From IMG/VR virus record IMGVR_UViG_3300038708_000015, positions 1 through 47,636 of that record: a DNA stretch of 47,636 bases; one strand, given 5' to 3'. This DNA comes from a virus. Both the position numbers and the translations under genes were made by a program. Shown piece after piece: positions 1-7,637 of this stretch (the first letter of the stretch is position 1; each line of letters begins with the position of its first letter). Under the pieces are notes generated by a model that saw nothing but the letters and a program-made list of their open reading frames with translations, ran no database searches and was not told the origin of the DNA.

Positions 1-495
1 GAGGCGCTTCGCGTGAATGCTCATTGGCTCGCCACAGGTGATGGCGAGATTGGCTTGGGGGTCGGTAATGTAGAAGTAGGGCCTGACATTAAAGGGAGTA
101 TTCCTCTTATTAATTGGGTTCAGGCTGGGGATTGGACTGAAATAGCGGAGGGATTTGCCTTTGAAGATGCAGAGGAGTGGCGTGAAGTCACTGGGAAAGC
201 ACATGAAGGTTGTTTCGCACTGCGCGTGAAAGGCGACAGTATGGAAAATCCAAGCGGCAAAAAATCAATACCAGAAGGTGCTGTTATAGTTGTAGATCCT
301 GATGCTCCTTACTCATCTGGTTCATTGGTTGTAGCGCGGCTTGACGATTCAAGAGAAGCAACCTTTAAACAATTAGTCTTGGATGGTGAGCAAAAATATT
401 TGAAGCCTCTTAATCCACAGTATCCAGCAATACCGATCAACGGCAACTGCTCAATTATAGGCGTTGTTAAACAAGCTATCATCGATTTTTGGTAG
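1..495 (+). CDS. LexA/CI-like S24 repressor, C-terminal part (starts outside window)
   Basis: The reading frame is open from base 1 (EALRVNAHWLATGDGE), typical of the end of an XRE helix-turn-helix domain, so the real start lies upstream of the window and the GTG at 13 is not a true start. The rest is a complete S24 peptidase domain: a candidate Ala-Gly self-cleavage site in VQAGDW, the catalytic serine in KGDSMENP and the lysine in ATFKQL. It should therefore be a RecA-sensitive repressor. It lies outside the left attachment core, so it belongs to the flank and not to this prophage. It could be a chromosomal gene or the terminal repressor of another prfC-integrated element (setR occupies this position in SXT/R391 ICEs). 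The 256 bp after it hold no convincing gene. Confidence 0.85.
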   Translation, partial: EALRVNAHWLATGDGEIGLGVGNVEVGPDIKGSIPLINWVQAGDWTEIAEGFAFEDAEEWREVTGKAHEGCFALRVKGDSMENPSGKKSIPEGAVIVVDPDAPYSSGSLVVARLDDSREATFKQLVLDGEQKYLKPLNPQYPAIPINGNCSIIGVVKQAIIDFW

Positions 496-751
496 CGAAG
501 GAATTTGTGGTTTAGCCACAGTTGTTCATGAGCTGAAGAAGCAACGATTGCAAACAGCTACAACTGAGCATTGGCGCACGCTGAGAGTAAATGGTAACCG
601 ATTAGATAACCATTGATTGTTTATAAAGTCAAGATCAGCGAAAATAGCGGCCAATTACGATTAACACGACGGATTTGACAAGCGAAGAACTGAAAAGAGA
701 GTACTTCCAAAAGTGTGTACAAATCCGTGTACAAACTAAAAGAATTTATAC

Positions 752-847
752 ATGGCAAACCAAGATTTTCTTAATGAAATCAATAAGCGAAGGACCTTTG
801 CTATCATCTCGCACCCAGATAATAGTAAGCGTTTTTATTGCTTATAG
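752..847 (+). pseudogene. prfC: Displaced 5' fragment of prfC (release factor RF3)
   Basis: ATG at 752 opens a 31-codon frame whose first 23 residues (MANQDFLNEINKRR, then TFAIISHPD) match the RF3 N-terminus. It then runs into phage DNA (NSKRFYCL) and stops at 845-847, before the G1 loop of the GTPase. This is the original prfC start, left behind with its promoter when the element inserted. The same segment recurs at 47503 joined to the rest of prfC. It may still be transcribed and give a useless short peptide. Confidence 0.93.
806..820 (+). other. attL core (left attachment site)
   Basis: ATCTCGCACCCAGAT is identical to 47551-47565 and is where the left prfC fragment departs from the prfC sequence. 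A second identical tract of 20 bp lies 33 bp upstream (773-792 against 47518-47537). Between them are four mismatches, at 793, 796, 799 and 805. Crossover within the 15-bp tract is the simplest reading, since sequence diverges completely after it on the left and continues as prfC on the right. Confidence 0.85.
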
Positions 848-955
848 TTTCCGTTCATTTCCTTTCTAAATATCTCGCTACCTCTTAAAAAATAACGAAA
901 TTACCCTAAATAGGTAAGAAATCCCCAGCAACCCTAAGACAAAGCCTGTAATTCA

Positions 956-1000
956 TTTATGGCACCCCGAGTGGTACCCCATTGCGTCGGGGGCCATAAA
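956..1000. repeat. Putative integrase arm-type binding sites, left arm
   Basis: Between attL and int lie TTTATGGCACCCC (956-968) and TGGTACCCC (972-980), two copies of TGGYACCCC spaced 12 bp apart. An inverted copy, GGGGGCCATAAA, is at 989-1000. A 25-bp segment here matches 19 of 25 positions with 47456-47480 at the other end, in the same orientation and with the same 12-bp spacing. Position and repetition fit arm-type sites for the DUF4102-like N-terminal domain of the integrase; binding is inferred. Confidence 0.65.
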
Positions 1001-1047
1001 CGTGCAAAATCACAGTACGTAAAACCGAACCCAACCCAGGGCGCAAT

Positions 1048-2316
1048 ATGAAGCGGGTAAACTTAACCGACACATGGCTACGAGCGAATAAAGGCAAAAT
1101 ATTCGATAAAGAGAAAACGAAATCTGATTGGGGAGGACTTGAGGCACGACTAAGGAATGGTGTGATTAGCTTTATATACCGTCCACAACTAAAGGACGGT
1201 AGTCGCATTAAGATGACGATAGGTAGGTACCCAGAAATGAGCCTGTCTACAGCCAGAGAAGAAGTGATTAAATACAGGACCGTCGTAGCGAAAGGAGGCG
1301 ACCCGAGGCGAACAAAAGTAGCCGAGATAAACCAGGCGATCACTGAACCAACATTAAACGACGTATTTACATATTGGTTTGATAATTACGCACAAGCGAA
1401 TATTAAAAACACCCAGTACATGAAGCAGCGATTCAAAACGCACATGGGTGACGAGTTCGGGAATCTTTACTATAAGGATCTTTCACGGCACCAAATAGTA
1501 AAGCACCTAATGAAGCGCGCAAAAAATACGCCGAGCATGATAGGTACCGTACTTGGATATACAAAGCAGTCTATTCAATACGCGATAGATCACGACTACC
1601 TGCAGCACCCTCATATATTAGACACATTAAGCTTTACGCACCTAGGCATTAGAAAAAAAGTCAGGACCCGAGCGCTGTCAGAAGTAGAGGTAAGAGAAGT
1701 ACTTCAAGCTGCTGAGAAATGCCAATGGCACGAACGCAATAAGATAATGTTTAAATTGATGTTGTTTTACGGCTGCAGGGGAGCAGAGCTAATGCAAACG
1801 CAAAGAGGCTGGCTAGACTTTGAAAACGGTTTATGGACCGTGCCAGCAGTAAACCACAAAACTGGTATAAAGACCGGCAAGGACCTAATAAGGCCGATCA
1901 TTGACGAAGTAAAACCATTGTGGGAGCAAGCACTCGAGTACAGCAGTAGTGAGTATGTTTTCAACCACATGACAGCCCGAAACACACTCACCGACCAGCC
2001 AATTAAAAGGAACGGGCTACTGCATATAAGCGTCACGTTAATACGCTGGATAAACCAGCAGGAAGACAAAGAACGGTGGCCATTGATTGAAGCTTTTGCA
2101 AACCATGACCTAAGAAGAACGGCGCGCACATTCTGGTCACGCTTTGGGGAATGGTCAGTGTGCGAGAAAATGCTAGGTCACAAACTACCAGGTGAAGCCG
2201 ATGTATACGATACCCACGACTACATAGACAAAATGATACCGGTGTACAAGCATTGGTGGACGGAAATAGAGCGGATACAGTACGGAGAAGGAAAGGTGGT
2301 AAGTTTGAGGGCGTAG
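1048..2316 (+). CDS. int: Tyrosine recombinase / phage integrase
   Basis: This 422-aa site-specific recombinase should integrate the phage into prfC and help excise it. Residues about 20-75 form an Arm-DNA-binding (DUF4102/PF13356-like) domain ending in TIGRYPEMSLSTAR. A core-binding region follows, then the catalytic domain with R244 (GCRGAE), K271 (HKTG), H353-x-x-R356 (HDLR), H378 (LGHK) and nucleophile Tyr387 nine residues later. The length is normal for P4/SXT-type integrases. ATG 1048 is preferred over the in-frame extension back to 1000 because family homology starts at LTDTWLR. It lies next to attL and converges with the early operon, 4 bp away. A second copy of its first domain is at 24639-24923. 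Confidence 0.97.
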   Translation: MKRVNLTDTWLRANKGKIFDKEKTKSDWGGLEARLRNGVISFIYRPQLKDGSRIKMTIGRYPEMSLSTAREEVIKYRTVVAKGGDPRRTKVAEINQAITEPTLNDVFTYWFDNYAQANIKNTQYMKQRFKTHMGDEFGNLYYKDLSRHQIVKHLMKRAKNTPSMIGTVLGYTKQSIQYAIDHDYLQHPHILDTLSFTHLGIRKKVRTRALSEVEVREVLQAAEKCQWHERNKIMFKLMLFYGCRGAELMQTQRGWLDFENGLWTVPAVNHKTGIKTGKDLIRPIIDEVKPLWEQALEYSSSEYVFNHMTARNTLTDQPIKRNGLLHISVTLIRWINQQEDKERWPLIEAFANHDLRRTARTFWSRFGEWSVCEKMLGHKLPGEADVYDTHDYIDKMIPVYKHWWTEIERIQYGEGKVVSLRA

Positions 2317-2320
2317 GCCC

Positions 2321-2848
2321 TCACTCACCCCCTTTGCGTAGTTGTTCAATGCTTGTTGTTTCGATTCTGTGTTCGTGACTCTTAAGCATGTACAGCGGTA
2401 TGTAACAATTCCCACTTGTGTCAGGATAAAAAGCGCCTTCTTCCGCTTTCGCGTATTTAACTTGGTCTCCGTTAGTGAAACCAACATGAATAAGCTCTTT
2501 GTTTTTAATATCCTTCTCCAACTCTTTAACACGCTCTTTAAGAGCTTCGTTTTCGGCCTTCAAATCTTTAGTTTTTGGTGGCTGGTAATCATTAACAAGA
2601 GGTGCTAACCCTATTGTTTGATCTCCTTCAACTACTAGCCGGTACAGCATTGCTATGGTTTGAACAATCTCACCTCTTAGGTTTTCATAAGACTGTCTAC
2701 CTTCAGAGCAATGTATAGCGTCTTTTACGACTTCACCGCTTTCCTCGGCCACTTTAAGAGTTACCTTGTTCGGCTGTGGAAATTTAACCATCGCTCTTTC
2801 AGCTTCTTTAAGCGCGTCAGAAACAATTTCTTCAAATAATTTATCCAT
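2321..2848 (-). CDS. MazG-like NTP pyrophosphohydrolase-type protein
   Basis: The N-terminal 80 residues resemble the all-alpha MazG/dUTPase-like fold: NKVTLKVAEESGEVVKDA carries the EExxE metal-binding pattern, and LRGEIVQTIAMLYRL supplies the later acidic helix. Such proteins hydrolyse NTPs or dNTPs. A coiled coil (about 95-120, NEALKERVKELEKDIKNKE) and an unassigned C-terminus follow. A GTG at 2851 is also possible, but ATG 2848 overlaps the upstream stop in a TGATG arrangement typical of translational coupling. It is the last gene of the leftward early operon. The substrate cannot be read from the sequence. Confidence 0.7.
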   Translation of the reverse strand: MDKLFEEIVSDALKEAERAMVKFPQPNKVTLKVAEESGEVVKDAIHCSEGRQSYENLRGEIVQTIAMLYRLVVEGDQTIGLAPLVNDYQPPKTKDLKAENEALKERVKELEKDIKNKELIHVGFTNGDQVKYAKAEEGAFYPDTSGNCYIPLYMLKSHEHRIETTSIEQLRKGGE

Positions 2849-3006
2849 CACTCAATCCTTTCGTTAATATGTTCTAGTAACTTACAAATCATTGCGCCTA
2901 TCGAAGCATTAAGCGGGATTAGAATGAATATCAGGTCTAACCCAAGTAGAGGTATACCTAGGAGCGAGAAGATTGCCCCTAGAGAAAGTTGGGTACTAAA
3001 TTTCAT
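2848..3006 (-). CDS. Small membrane protein (52 aa)
   Basis: The 52-residue protein begins MKFSTQLSLGAIF and is dominated by a hydrophobic stretch (about residues 8-43, SLLGIPLLGLDLIFILIPL) that could form one long or two short membrane helices, with a charged C-terminus (LLEHINERIE). ATG 3006 overlaps the upstream stop as ATGA; the longer frame to 3039 would overlap the neighbour by 37 bp without need. Function is unknown. It could be an inner-membrane accessory product of the early operon. Confidence 0.6.
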   Translation of the reverse strand: MKFSTQLSLGAIFSLLGIPLLGLDLIFILIPLNASIGAMICKLLEHINERIE

Positions 3007-3212
3007 AACCTTCCCTCGGGTAGTGGTTTGGTAGAACAATAGTTCTCGGTAAGTTCATCCCCTTCGCGGCCACAAACTTTGCATATACTCTGCTTATCCT
3101 GAAGCACAGCCTTGGCAAGCGGGTTACCCGTGATAACTTCCTCTCGGGTGAAATCCGAAGTGCTAAAAACCTTGTGGGTTTGATACCGAGTTTCAGTTAG
3201 TGACTCGCTCAT
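3003..3212 (-). CDS. Hypothetical protein with a Cys cluster (69 aa)
   Basis: Short early-operon protein with a possible zinc-binding knuckle, CKVCGREGDELTENYC (C-x2-C, then another Cys 11 residues on). It overlaps its neighbours on both sides by 4 bp (ATGA), so it is translationally coupled within the operon. I do not recognise the family. Small Cys-knuckle proteins are common in phage early regions, but no function is supported. Confidence 0.55.
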   Translation of the reverse strand: MSESLTETRYQTHKVFSTSDFTREEVITGNPLAKAVLQDKQSICKVCGREGDELTENYCSTKPLPEGRL

Positions 3213-3652
3213 AGCTTCGAACCTTTGGTAAGTTTCACTTCATAAAGCCACGCGTTAAACACTTCAACCTTATGCTCTAGGGCGAATTTTTTTAATGCAT
3301 GGTGAGGTTCGCCTAAGTAAATGTCCTCAAATAGCCGCATTGCATCTTTGAAGCCTTGCGTATAATTGGGATCAGTATCAGGGTGAAAGTTAGTGCTCTC
3401 GTCTAAAACAGCACGAAAAGACATAGACTCTTTTTCCAACTCCTTCACCCGCTTATTAAGGTGATTTATTTCATCAAGAGCAGCTTGGGCCAGTTCATGT
3501 ATGCTAACTTCACACGAACCCTCACGGCCTTGGTCGTCTTCGCCAAACACCTCCATACTGCCATCTTCTAGCATTCCTTCATCAGCTGCAGCGAACTCAC
3601 CGAGGAAAAATGAAAGCGCGCCTTCGAACTTGTTGGTTTTAGTATCACTCAT
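3209..3652 (-). CDS. Hypothetical acidic protein with coiled coil (147 aa)
   Basis: The protein is acidic at the N-terminus (residues about 19-48 rich in Asp/Glu), then has a predicted coiled coil (LDEINHLNKRVKELEKES, about 60-78) and a mixed C-terminal part (GFKDAMRLFEDIYL). ATGA-type overlaps join it to the PAPS-reductase-like gene upstream and the Cys-cluster gene downstream. The coiled-coil segment is similar in style to that of the MazG-like protein at the operon end (KERVKELEKD against NKRVKELEKE). No family recognised. Confidence 0.55.
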   Translation of the reverse strand: MSDTKTNKFEGALSFFLGEFAAADEGMLEDGSMEVFGEDDQGREGSCEVSIHELAQAALDEINHLNKRVKELEKESMSFRAVLDESTNFHPDTDPNYTQGFKDAMRLFEDIYLGEPHHALKKFALEHKVEVFNAWLYEVKLTKGSKL

Positions 3653-4557
3653 GCTGCCTCTCCTTCAAATAAGTCCTGTTGACACCCAAACACCTCGCAA
3701 CTCTCTTCGCACCCCTCACTAAGCTTAGCAGTCTTATAAACCACATCTCGTAGCTTTTCAGTCTCTAAGTCACTAAACGTCGCTATAACCTCTCCTATTG
3801 AGCGCCACTTCCGGTAAGCTTTCCCTATGCCATGCTTGTCTGCTGGCATTAACCTAACGCTATCAGCTTCTAGAGCTTTCGACCATTCATCGTAAAGCTC
3901 AGGCTCATCTCGTGCAGCTAGGGCGAGTTTTGCGTCTGACTTCTTTATGCAGAAAACGCAATTACCTAAATGTTCCGGCAAATCTAAGTCAAAAGGCATA
4001 TTAGACCAGAACTCCAAAACTTCAGCCTTGCCCGCTTCGGATATGTTTGCGAGATATTTAATATTCTGAGGATTTCTTTTGTGTTTCTTGTCGAACATAT
4101 CTACTGTTTCATTTGTGAAACTAATGCGCCCCTGCTCATCTGCCCTAATTCCCAACCACGTCGCAAAATTGCCCTTGCCGAATTTATCATTACGCCACTT
4201 ATCAGCGATAATAGATTTTAGCCTGTCCGTGCAGTTAGGACGGTTGACAGTGAAGTTGCCATACTTTGACATATGAGCATTCATAGTTGATAAGTCCCAT
4301 CCCATTTCGCTTAAGCTTATCTCTTGCCAAGTATTACCCTTGCCCTTCTCTGGGTTAATCTTTGCCTTAAGGACTGTTAGGCCAACGTTGAAATGTTCAG
4401 CAACATTTCTCACAAACTCATAAGTCTTCGGATGCTCTGCGCCAGTATCCATGAAAACATAATCAACATTCCAACCCTCATTCTTTCTTTTCTGCTCCAT
4501 CAGATAAACTAAATAGGCCGATGTTCTGCCACCGCTAAAACTAACTACGTGCTTCAT
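3649..4557 (-). CDS. PAPS reductase-like (adenine nucleotide alpha-hydrolase fold) protein
   Basis: The 302-aa protein starts MKHVVSFSGGRTSAYL; SGGRTSA is the PP-loop that binds ATP or adenylyl-sulfate in the PAPS reductase/DndC superfamily. Further features are VFMDTGAEHP, a typical second motif, and a cysteine pair GNCVFCIKK near residue 205, with more cysteines at the C-terminus (CEESCEVFGC). It is probably not a true assimilatory CysH. Phage members of this family are widespread and uncharacterised, and the related DndC works in DNA phosphorothioation. It is coupled by a 4-bp overlap to the DNA methylase gene, which makes a nucleic-acid modification role attractive but unproven. Confidence 0.8.
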   Translation of the reverse strand: MKHVVSFSGGRTSAYLVYLMEQKRKNEGWNVDYVFMDTGAEHPKTYEFVRNVAEHFNVGLTVLKAKINPEKGKGNTWQEISLSEMGWDLSTMNAHMSKYGNFTVNRPNCTDRLKSIIADKWRNDKFGKGNFATWLGIRADEQGRISFTNETVDMFDKKHKRNPQNIKYLANISEAGKAEVLEFWSNMPFDLDLPEHLGNCVFCIKKSDAKLALAARDEPELYDEWSKALEADSVRLMPADKHGIGKAYRKWRSIGEVIATFSDLETEKLRDVVYKTAKLSEGCEESCEVFGCQQDLFEGEAA

Positions 4558-5123
4558 GCCACACCATCCAATTTGATAGAATTATCAACCTGATTACCAA
4601 ACACATCCCAGCCAGGTGCCGATGTACGAGCGAACATTTCAAGACGTGGCACATCACCACACAAGCGCTCAATGTCGGCGCGAAACTCGGCTGGCTTCTC
4701 GCTATGAATTCCAACAGGGGCAGCGCGAACAGACCTAATCGACTTACACTTGATAAGGTTTTTCATCTTGCCCTTAAAGCCAATAAGCGCACTTTCTGAG
4801 CCTTGTCGGGTAGTACCCATGCCAAAGAAAGGGAGTAAGTTTTCACTGGTCAGCTTCACCCACACAAAGCCAGTCATTGTGGAGAATTTAAAGCCCCAGG
4901 CTTCACATAACTCAACAGCCTCAATAGGCTGGCTAGCAACATGCCACATGACCAGGAGGCAATCATCATCACAGAGGCTAGCAACGTCCATGGCTTTCAT
5001 TTCGTCGAGCGTCATAACATCGTATTTCTGCTCTGCAGCAGAATTCATGCTGCCACCGGTCTTTTTGTTATTGAATGACCAGGGAGGATCAGCATAGATA
5101 ACGCGGTATTTAGGCTTATCCAT
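4554..5123 (-). CDS. MT-A70 family DNA N6-adenine methyltransferase
   Basis: This 189-aa protein has the MT-A70 catalytic motif DPPW (VIYADPPWSF, residues about 9-18), the aromatic segment LLVMWHVAS and the C-terminal pattern HSEKPAEFRADIERLCG typical of the family. It should transfer methyl groups from SAM to adenine N6 in DNA. The start at 5123 (MDKPKYRVIYADPPW) is chosen because it places the motif at the normal position and overlaps the upstream stop by 8 bp; the frame to 5159 adds an unlikely leader. No restriction enzyme lies next to it, so protection against host restriction or regulation is the likely use. Confidence 0.9.
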   Translation of the reverse strand: MDKPKYRVIYADPPWSFNNKKTGGSMNSAAEQKYDVMTLDEMKAMDVASLCDDDCLLVMWHVASQPIEAVELCEAWGFKFSTMTGFVWVKLTSENLLPFFGMGTTRQGSESALIGFKGKMKNLIKCKSIRSVRAAPVGIHSEKPAEFRADIERLCGDVPRLEMFARTSAPGWDVFGNQVDNSIKLDGVA

Positions 5124-5310
5124 TGGCAACCTCACCACACTCAAAATGAACACTTTCAAACGCCTCGATAGCCTCTATTGAATAAAGGTTTTTGTGAGGC
5201 CCCACAGGATCAGGGAAATTATATTGCTTGCGCCAGTTGTACAGGGTACGACGGCTAATGCCGCCGAACCGCTCTACTACCTGGGCTACATTTAAATAGC
5301 CTTTTTTCAT
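5116..5310 (-). CDS. AlpA/MerR-type helix-turn-helix protein, possible excisionase
   Basis: This 64-residue winged-HTH protein has the pattern YLNVAQVVERFGGISRRTLYNW, then FPDPVG and YSIEAIEAFE, as in AlpA and phage excisionase-like DNA-binding proteins. Such proteins bend DNA or activate int/xis promoters and can act as recombination directionality factors. The gene is the third of the leftward operon, directly after recT (1-bp gap). No other excisionase candidate lies near int, so this is the best Xis candidate, though a regulatory role is equally possible. Confidence 0.7.
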   Translation of the reverse strand: MKKGYLNVAQVVERFGGISRRTLYNWRKQYNFPDPVGPHKNLYSIEAIEAFESVHFECGEVANG

Positions 5311-5311
5311 A

Positions 5312-6280
5312 TTACTGGTCCTCCTCGTTCATCGCCGCTTCAGCAGCCTCTATCGCTTCAAGATTTACGTAAGCTTCATCAAAGGCCAACTTCAACGTTT
5401 TGCGGTCATAATCGTTAATAGCTCCACCTTGTGCCGCCGCTTTGATTTTTTCGTAAACACCTTTAAGCGTGTTTAATGTCGCCGCATTATTAATTTCACC
5501 AACAAGTTCACTCGCCGTTTTCGTTAACTCTTGGGCCTTGTTTATTGCTTTATCCATTGCAGCGCTGCCGGTCGATGGTTTAGGCGCCTCATTAACGTTA
5601 CGCTCACGCGGTACCGGATCCTGCTCGTATTCATCAGGGGTATAAACACCAAGGATTACATCAGGCGCATACAGACGCGCCCAGCGTTTAACACCAAGAT
5701 AGGCTAGTTGTTGCTTAGGATCAGAGGCCCACAAAGTCGAATTACGAACTTGAGCCTGAGAGAGCAATAGCTCTAGCGTTCGAGGGCTACCCTCACCGCG
5801 CAGTGTGGCAGAGACACGAATACCGCAGCCCTTCTCATCAGCCGGCGACCAGTCAGGTGCTTGGTAAGGCTTGCCGCCATTTTTACCGGGTATGGTTTTA
5901 AACTTGCCGATCACTTTTTCCCAAGGGCCAAACCACTCATAGAAAAAGGAACCCTCTATTTTCGTAGACGACGATACAACCGCATTAACAAGCTGGGCTT
6001 CATAACCGAGGTTCCCATTCACTACGTGGGTTTTTTGGGCCACAGAGTACGGGTTCATGCGCCACTGTGCCGCTTGCATTACCACTGCCATACAGTCGGA
6101 CGTATTACCCTGTAAATGACGAGGGATGGTCGATACACCCGAGGCCATGCATTCAGCAATAGCCATCATTTGACCCATGGCATTAGGATCGAAAATTAAA
6201 TCATTGGTTGAAGTGTTAGGCTGGGTGGCTACCTGCCCACCATTAACCGCGTGTTGTAACTCATTGCTTTGTGTTTCCAT
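5312..6280 (-). CDS. recT: RecT family single-strand annealing protein
   Basis: This 322-aa RecT-type protein has MAIAECMASGVSTIPRHLQG, then CMAVVMQAAQWRMNPYSVAQ and NGNLGYEAQLVNAVV, which is the conserved RecT core. It anneals complementary strands produced by the partner exonuclease, giving RecA-independent phage recombination. It is coupled to that exonuclease gene (6280-7149) by a TAATG overlap. Its C-terminal 90 residues are low-complexity, Ala- and Glu-rich and presumably divergent. Confidence 0.92.
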   Translation of the reverse strand: METQSNELQHAVNGGQVATQPNTSTNDLIFDPNAMGQMMAIAECMASGVSTIPRHLQGNTSDCMAVVMQAAQWRMNPYSVAQKTHVVNGNLGYEAQLVNAVVSSSTKIEGSFFYEWFGPWEKVIGKFKTIPGKNGGKPYQAPDWSPADEKGCGIRVSATLRGEGSPRTLELLLSQAQVRNSTLWASDPKQQLAYLGVKRWARLYAPDVILGVYTPDEYEQDPVPRERNVNEAPKPSTGSAAMDKAINKAQELTKTASELVGEINNAATLNTLKGVYEKIKAAAQGGAINDYDRKTLKLAFDEAYVNLEAIEAAEAAMNEEDQ

Positions 6281-7149
6281 TAGGCTGCTTCCTCGTTGGT
6301 TTCTAAACGGCTAGGGTGAACATCAATCTCGACAGGATCAGTCGTATAGCCTGGCCATAGGTTAAAATCTAAAGACTCGCGAATACCCCGCAATGCGCGA
6401 CGGTACTCAGTAAAACCAAGTTCACGCGCATTTTCAGAGCAAGTAATAGGAGCGGTAACAACGAAAGGCTTCTCAGACTCAACCGCTACAAATGAAAAGT
6501 GTTCAAGACCGGTAACATCACGATATATCGCATCTTGAACGTGGTACCCGAGGCGAATAGCATCACGCCCAAATTTGACTGGTTCAGAAGAACGACAGGT
6601 TTTAAGGTCGACGATCAGATCATCGAGCAGGTAATCGGTACGACACTTAACAATTAAGCCGGTTTCTTCATCACGCTTAAAGTAGCTAACCTCAGCTTTG
6701 CCCCCAGTGAGTAAGCGAGAGCCAAAAGGGTGACGTGAAACGGCATCACGCATAGCGTGACAGTACTCCCACTGATCACTAGTTAAGATGGTTTGCTCAG
6801 CGTGAACCTCTGCAAAGGCATTCCATTTATTACCGCGGCGAACATCGATATACGAAGGCTGCAGAACAAAGTCACGATTGAAATTTTGTGGCTCAAGGCA
6901 CAAGCAGTGAGCAGCAGAACCCAAGTCAAAAACTTTTTTATCTTCGCGCTCAACTTCACCGGAAACGAACTCGGCGTAATACTTGGCGGGGCATTCAAGG
7001 TAGACCTTTATCTTACTGGTGCTAACGCCTTCCGAGCCGTGATAAACATCATTGTGAAGGTTTTCAATAACGATCATTTCACCAGGCTTTAGCGCAGCTA
7101 GGCGTTTATTAAGCTTTGTGATTTGCCCTTTAATGATTGAGGGTTTCAT
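6280..7149 (-). CDS. recE: RecE/ExoVIII-like PD-(D/E)XK exonuclease
   Basis: The 289-aa protein resembles the C-terminal nuclease domain of RecE (DUF3799): N-terminal YHGSEGVSTSKIKVYLECPAKYY, FDLGSAAHCLCLEP, then the catalytic block CRTDYL, DLIVDLKTC (Asp and Lys of the PD-(D/E)XK site) and the later helix YHVQDAIYRDV. It degrades one strand of dsDNA ends to feed RecT. It is the second gene of the leftward operon, overlapping its upstream neighbour by 4 bp. It is shorter than E. coli RecE because it consists of the nuclease domain alone. Confidence 0.9.
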   Translation of the reverse strand: MKPSIIKGQITKLNKRLAALKPGEMIVIENLHNDVYHGSEGVSTSKIKVYLECPAKYYAEFVSGEVEREDKKVFDLGSAAHCLCLEPQNFNRDFVLQPSYIDVRRGNKWNAFAEVHAEQTILTSDQWEYCHAMRDAVSRHPFGSRLLTGGKAEVSYFKRDEETGLIVKCRTDYLLDDLIVDLKTCRSSEPVKFGRDAIRLGYHVQDAIYRDVTGLEHFSFVAVESEKPFVVTAPITCSENARELGFTEYRRALRGIRESLDFNLWPGYTTDPVEIDVHPSRLETNEEAA

Positions 7150-7466
7150 GCTGCAGACTCCTCCGCGTTTTCTGAACGCATACCGCGAAGGGGGGCAACG
7201 TGCCAGCCGTTTTGATCTTCGGTAGCAGAAATAAGCATGCCAGCATAAAAAACGGGGCCAGAGCTAAATAGGCGACGGAACCATGAAGACGGCATGTAAT
7301 TGTTTAAGTGATCTTCAAGTGCTAAACAGCGAGTTTTTAGGCGTTTCAAGTCTTCATCTTCTGCGCGGTGATTAAGCATTAATAAAGAAAATCGGATATG
7401 CATAAGCAAAGCGGTTTCACGCGAACTACGGCGCTGAAAAGGCATTGTTTTTCTAGTTGGACGCAT
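7146..7466 (-). CDS. Hypothetical first gene of the leftward early operon (106 aa)
   Basis: Basic 106-residue protein (MRPTRKTMPFQRRSSRETALL) with no family I recognise. It is the promoter-proximal gene after the PL-like promoter and the leader hairpin at 7508-7537, and overlaps the recE-like start by 4 bp. A ribosome binding site (CTAGGAGATATT on the coding strand) precedes ATG 7466. Its position is that of lambda N or gam, but the sequence does not show an N-like or Gam-like motif. Confidence 0.6.
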   Translation of the reverse strand: MRPTRKTMPFQRRSSRETALLMHIRFSLLMLNHRAEDEDLKRLKTRCLALEDHLNNYMPSSWFRRLFSSGPVFYAGMLISATEDQNGWHVAPLRGMRSENAEESAA

Positions 7467-7507
7467 GTAATATCTCCTAGTTGGTTAAGGAGCCTTGCGC
7501 TTCTCAA

Positions 7508-7537
7508 AGCCCCCCGATTGGCCTCGGGGGGCTTTTT
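7508..7537 (+). terminator. Strong GC hairpin in the PL leader
   Basis: AGCCCCCCGA (7508-7517) pairs perfectly with TCGGGGGGCT (7524-7533) around a 6-nt loop, followed on the + strand by TTTTT. It is a good intrinsic terminator for rightward transcription, although no rightward gene precedes it. Read leftward it lies in the 5' leader of the recombination operon and has only a short T tract after the stem, so it could be a leaky attenuator between PL and its first gene. Confidence 0.7.
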
Positions 7538-7576
7538 CATTTGTGCAATACAAAGAAAAGCTCGGCAACGAAACGA

Positions 7577-7618
7577 AATGTACCGTTAACCGAACTTTAA
7601 TGCAACTATAAACCGAAC
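7577..7618 (-). promoter_or_regulatory. PL-like promoter with two overlapping repressor operators
   Basis: On the minus strand there is a -35 TTGCAT (7600-7605), a 17-bp spacer and a -10 TACATT (7577-7582). The operator GTACCGTTAACCGAAC (7580-7595) covers the -10 and spacer, and a half-degenerate copy, CAACTATAAACCGAAC (7603-7618), covers the -35. This is classic repression geometry for the recombination operon starting at 7466. The same 16-bp operator recurs at the cro promoter and at 20092-20162. Confidence 0.75.
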
Positions 7619-7637
7619 TTTATTGGAGAAATTTTTA

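Noticed and set aside
509-616. Open stretch after the S24 gene reading VHELKKQRLQTATTEHWRTL
   Set aside because: No start or ribosome site and only about 35 residues; may be a gene remnant, but cannot be supported.
675-869. 64-codon frame over the prfC fragment
   Set aside because: Overlaps the displaced prfC start in another frame, has no family similarity; the prfC reading explains the sequence.
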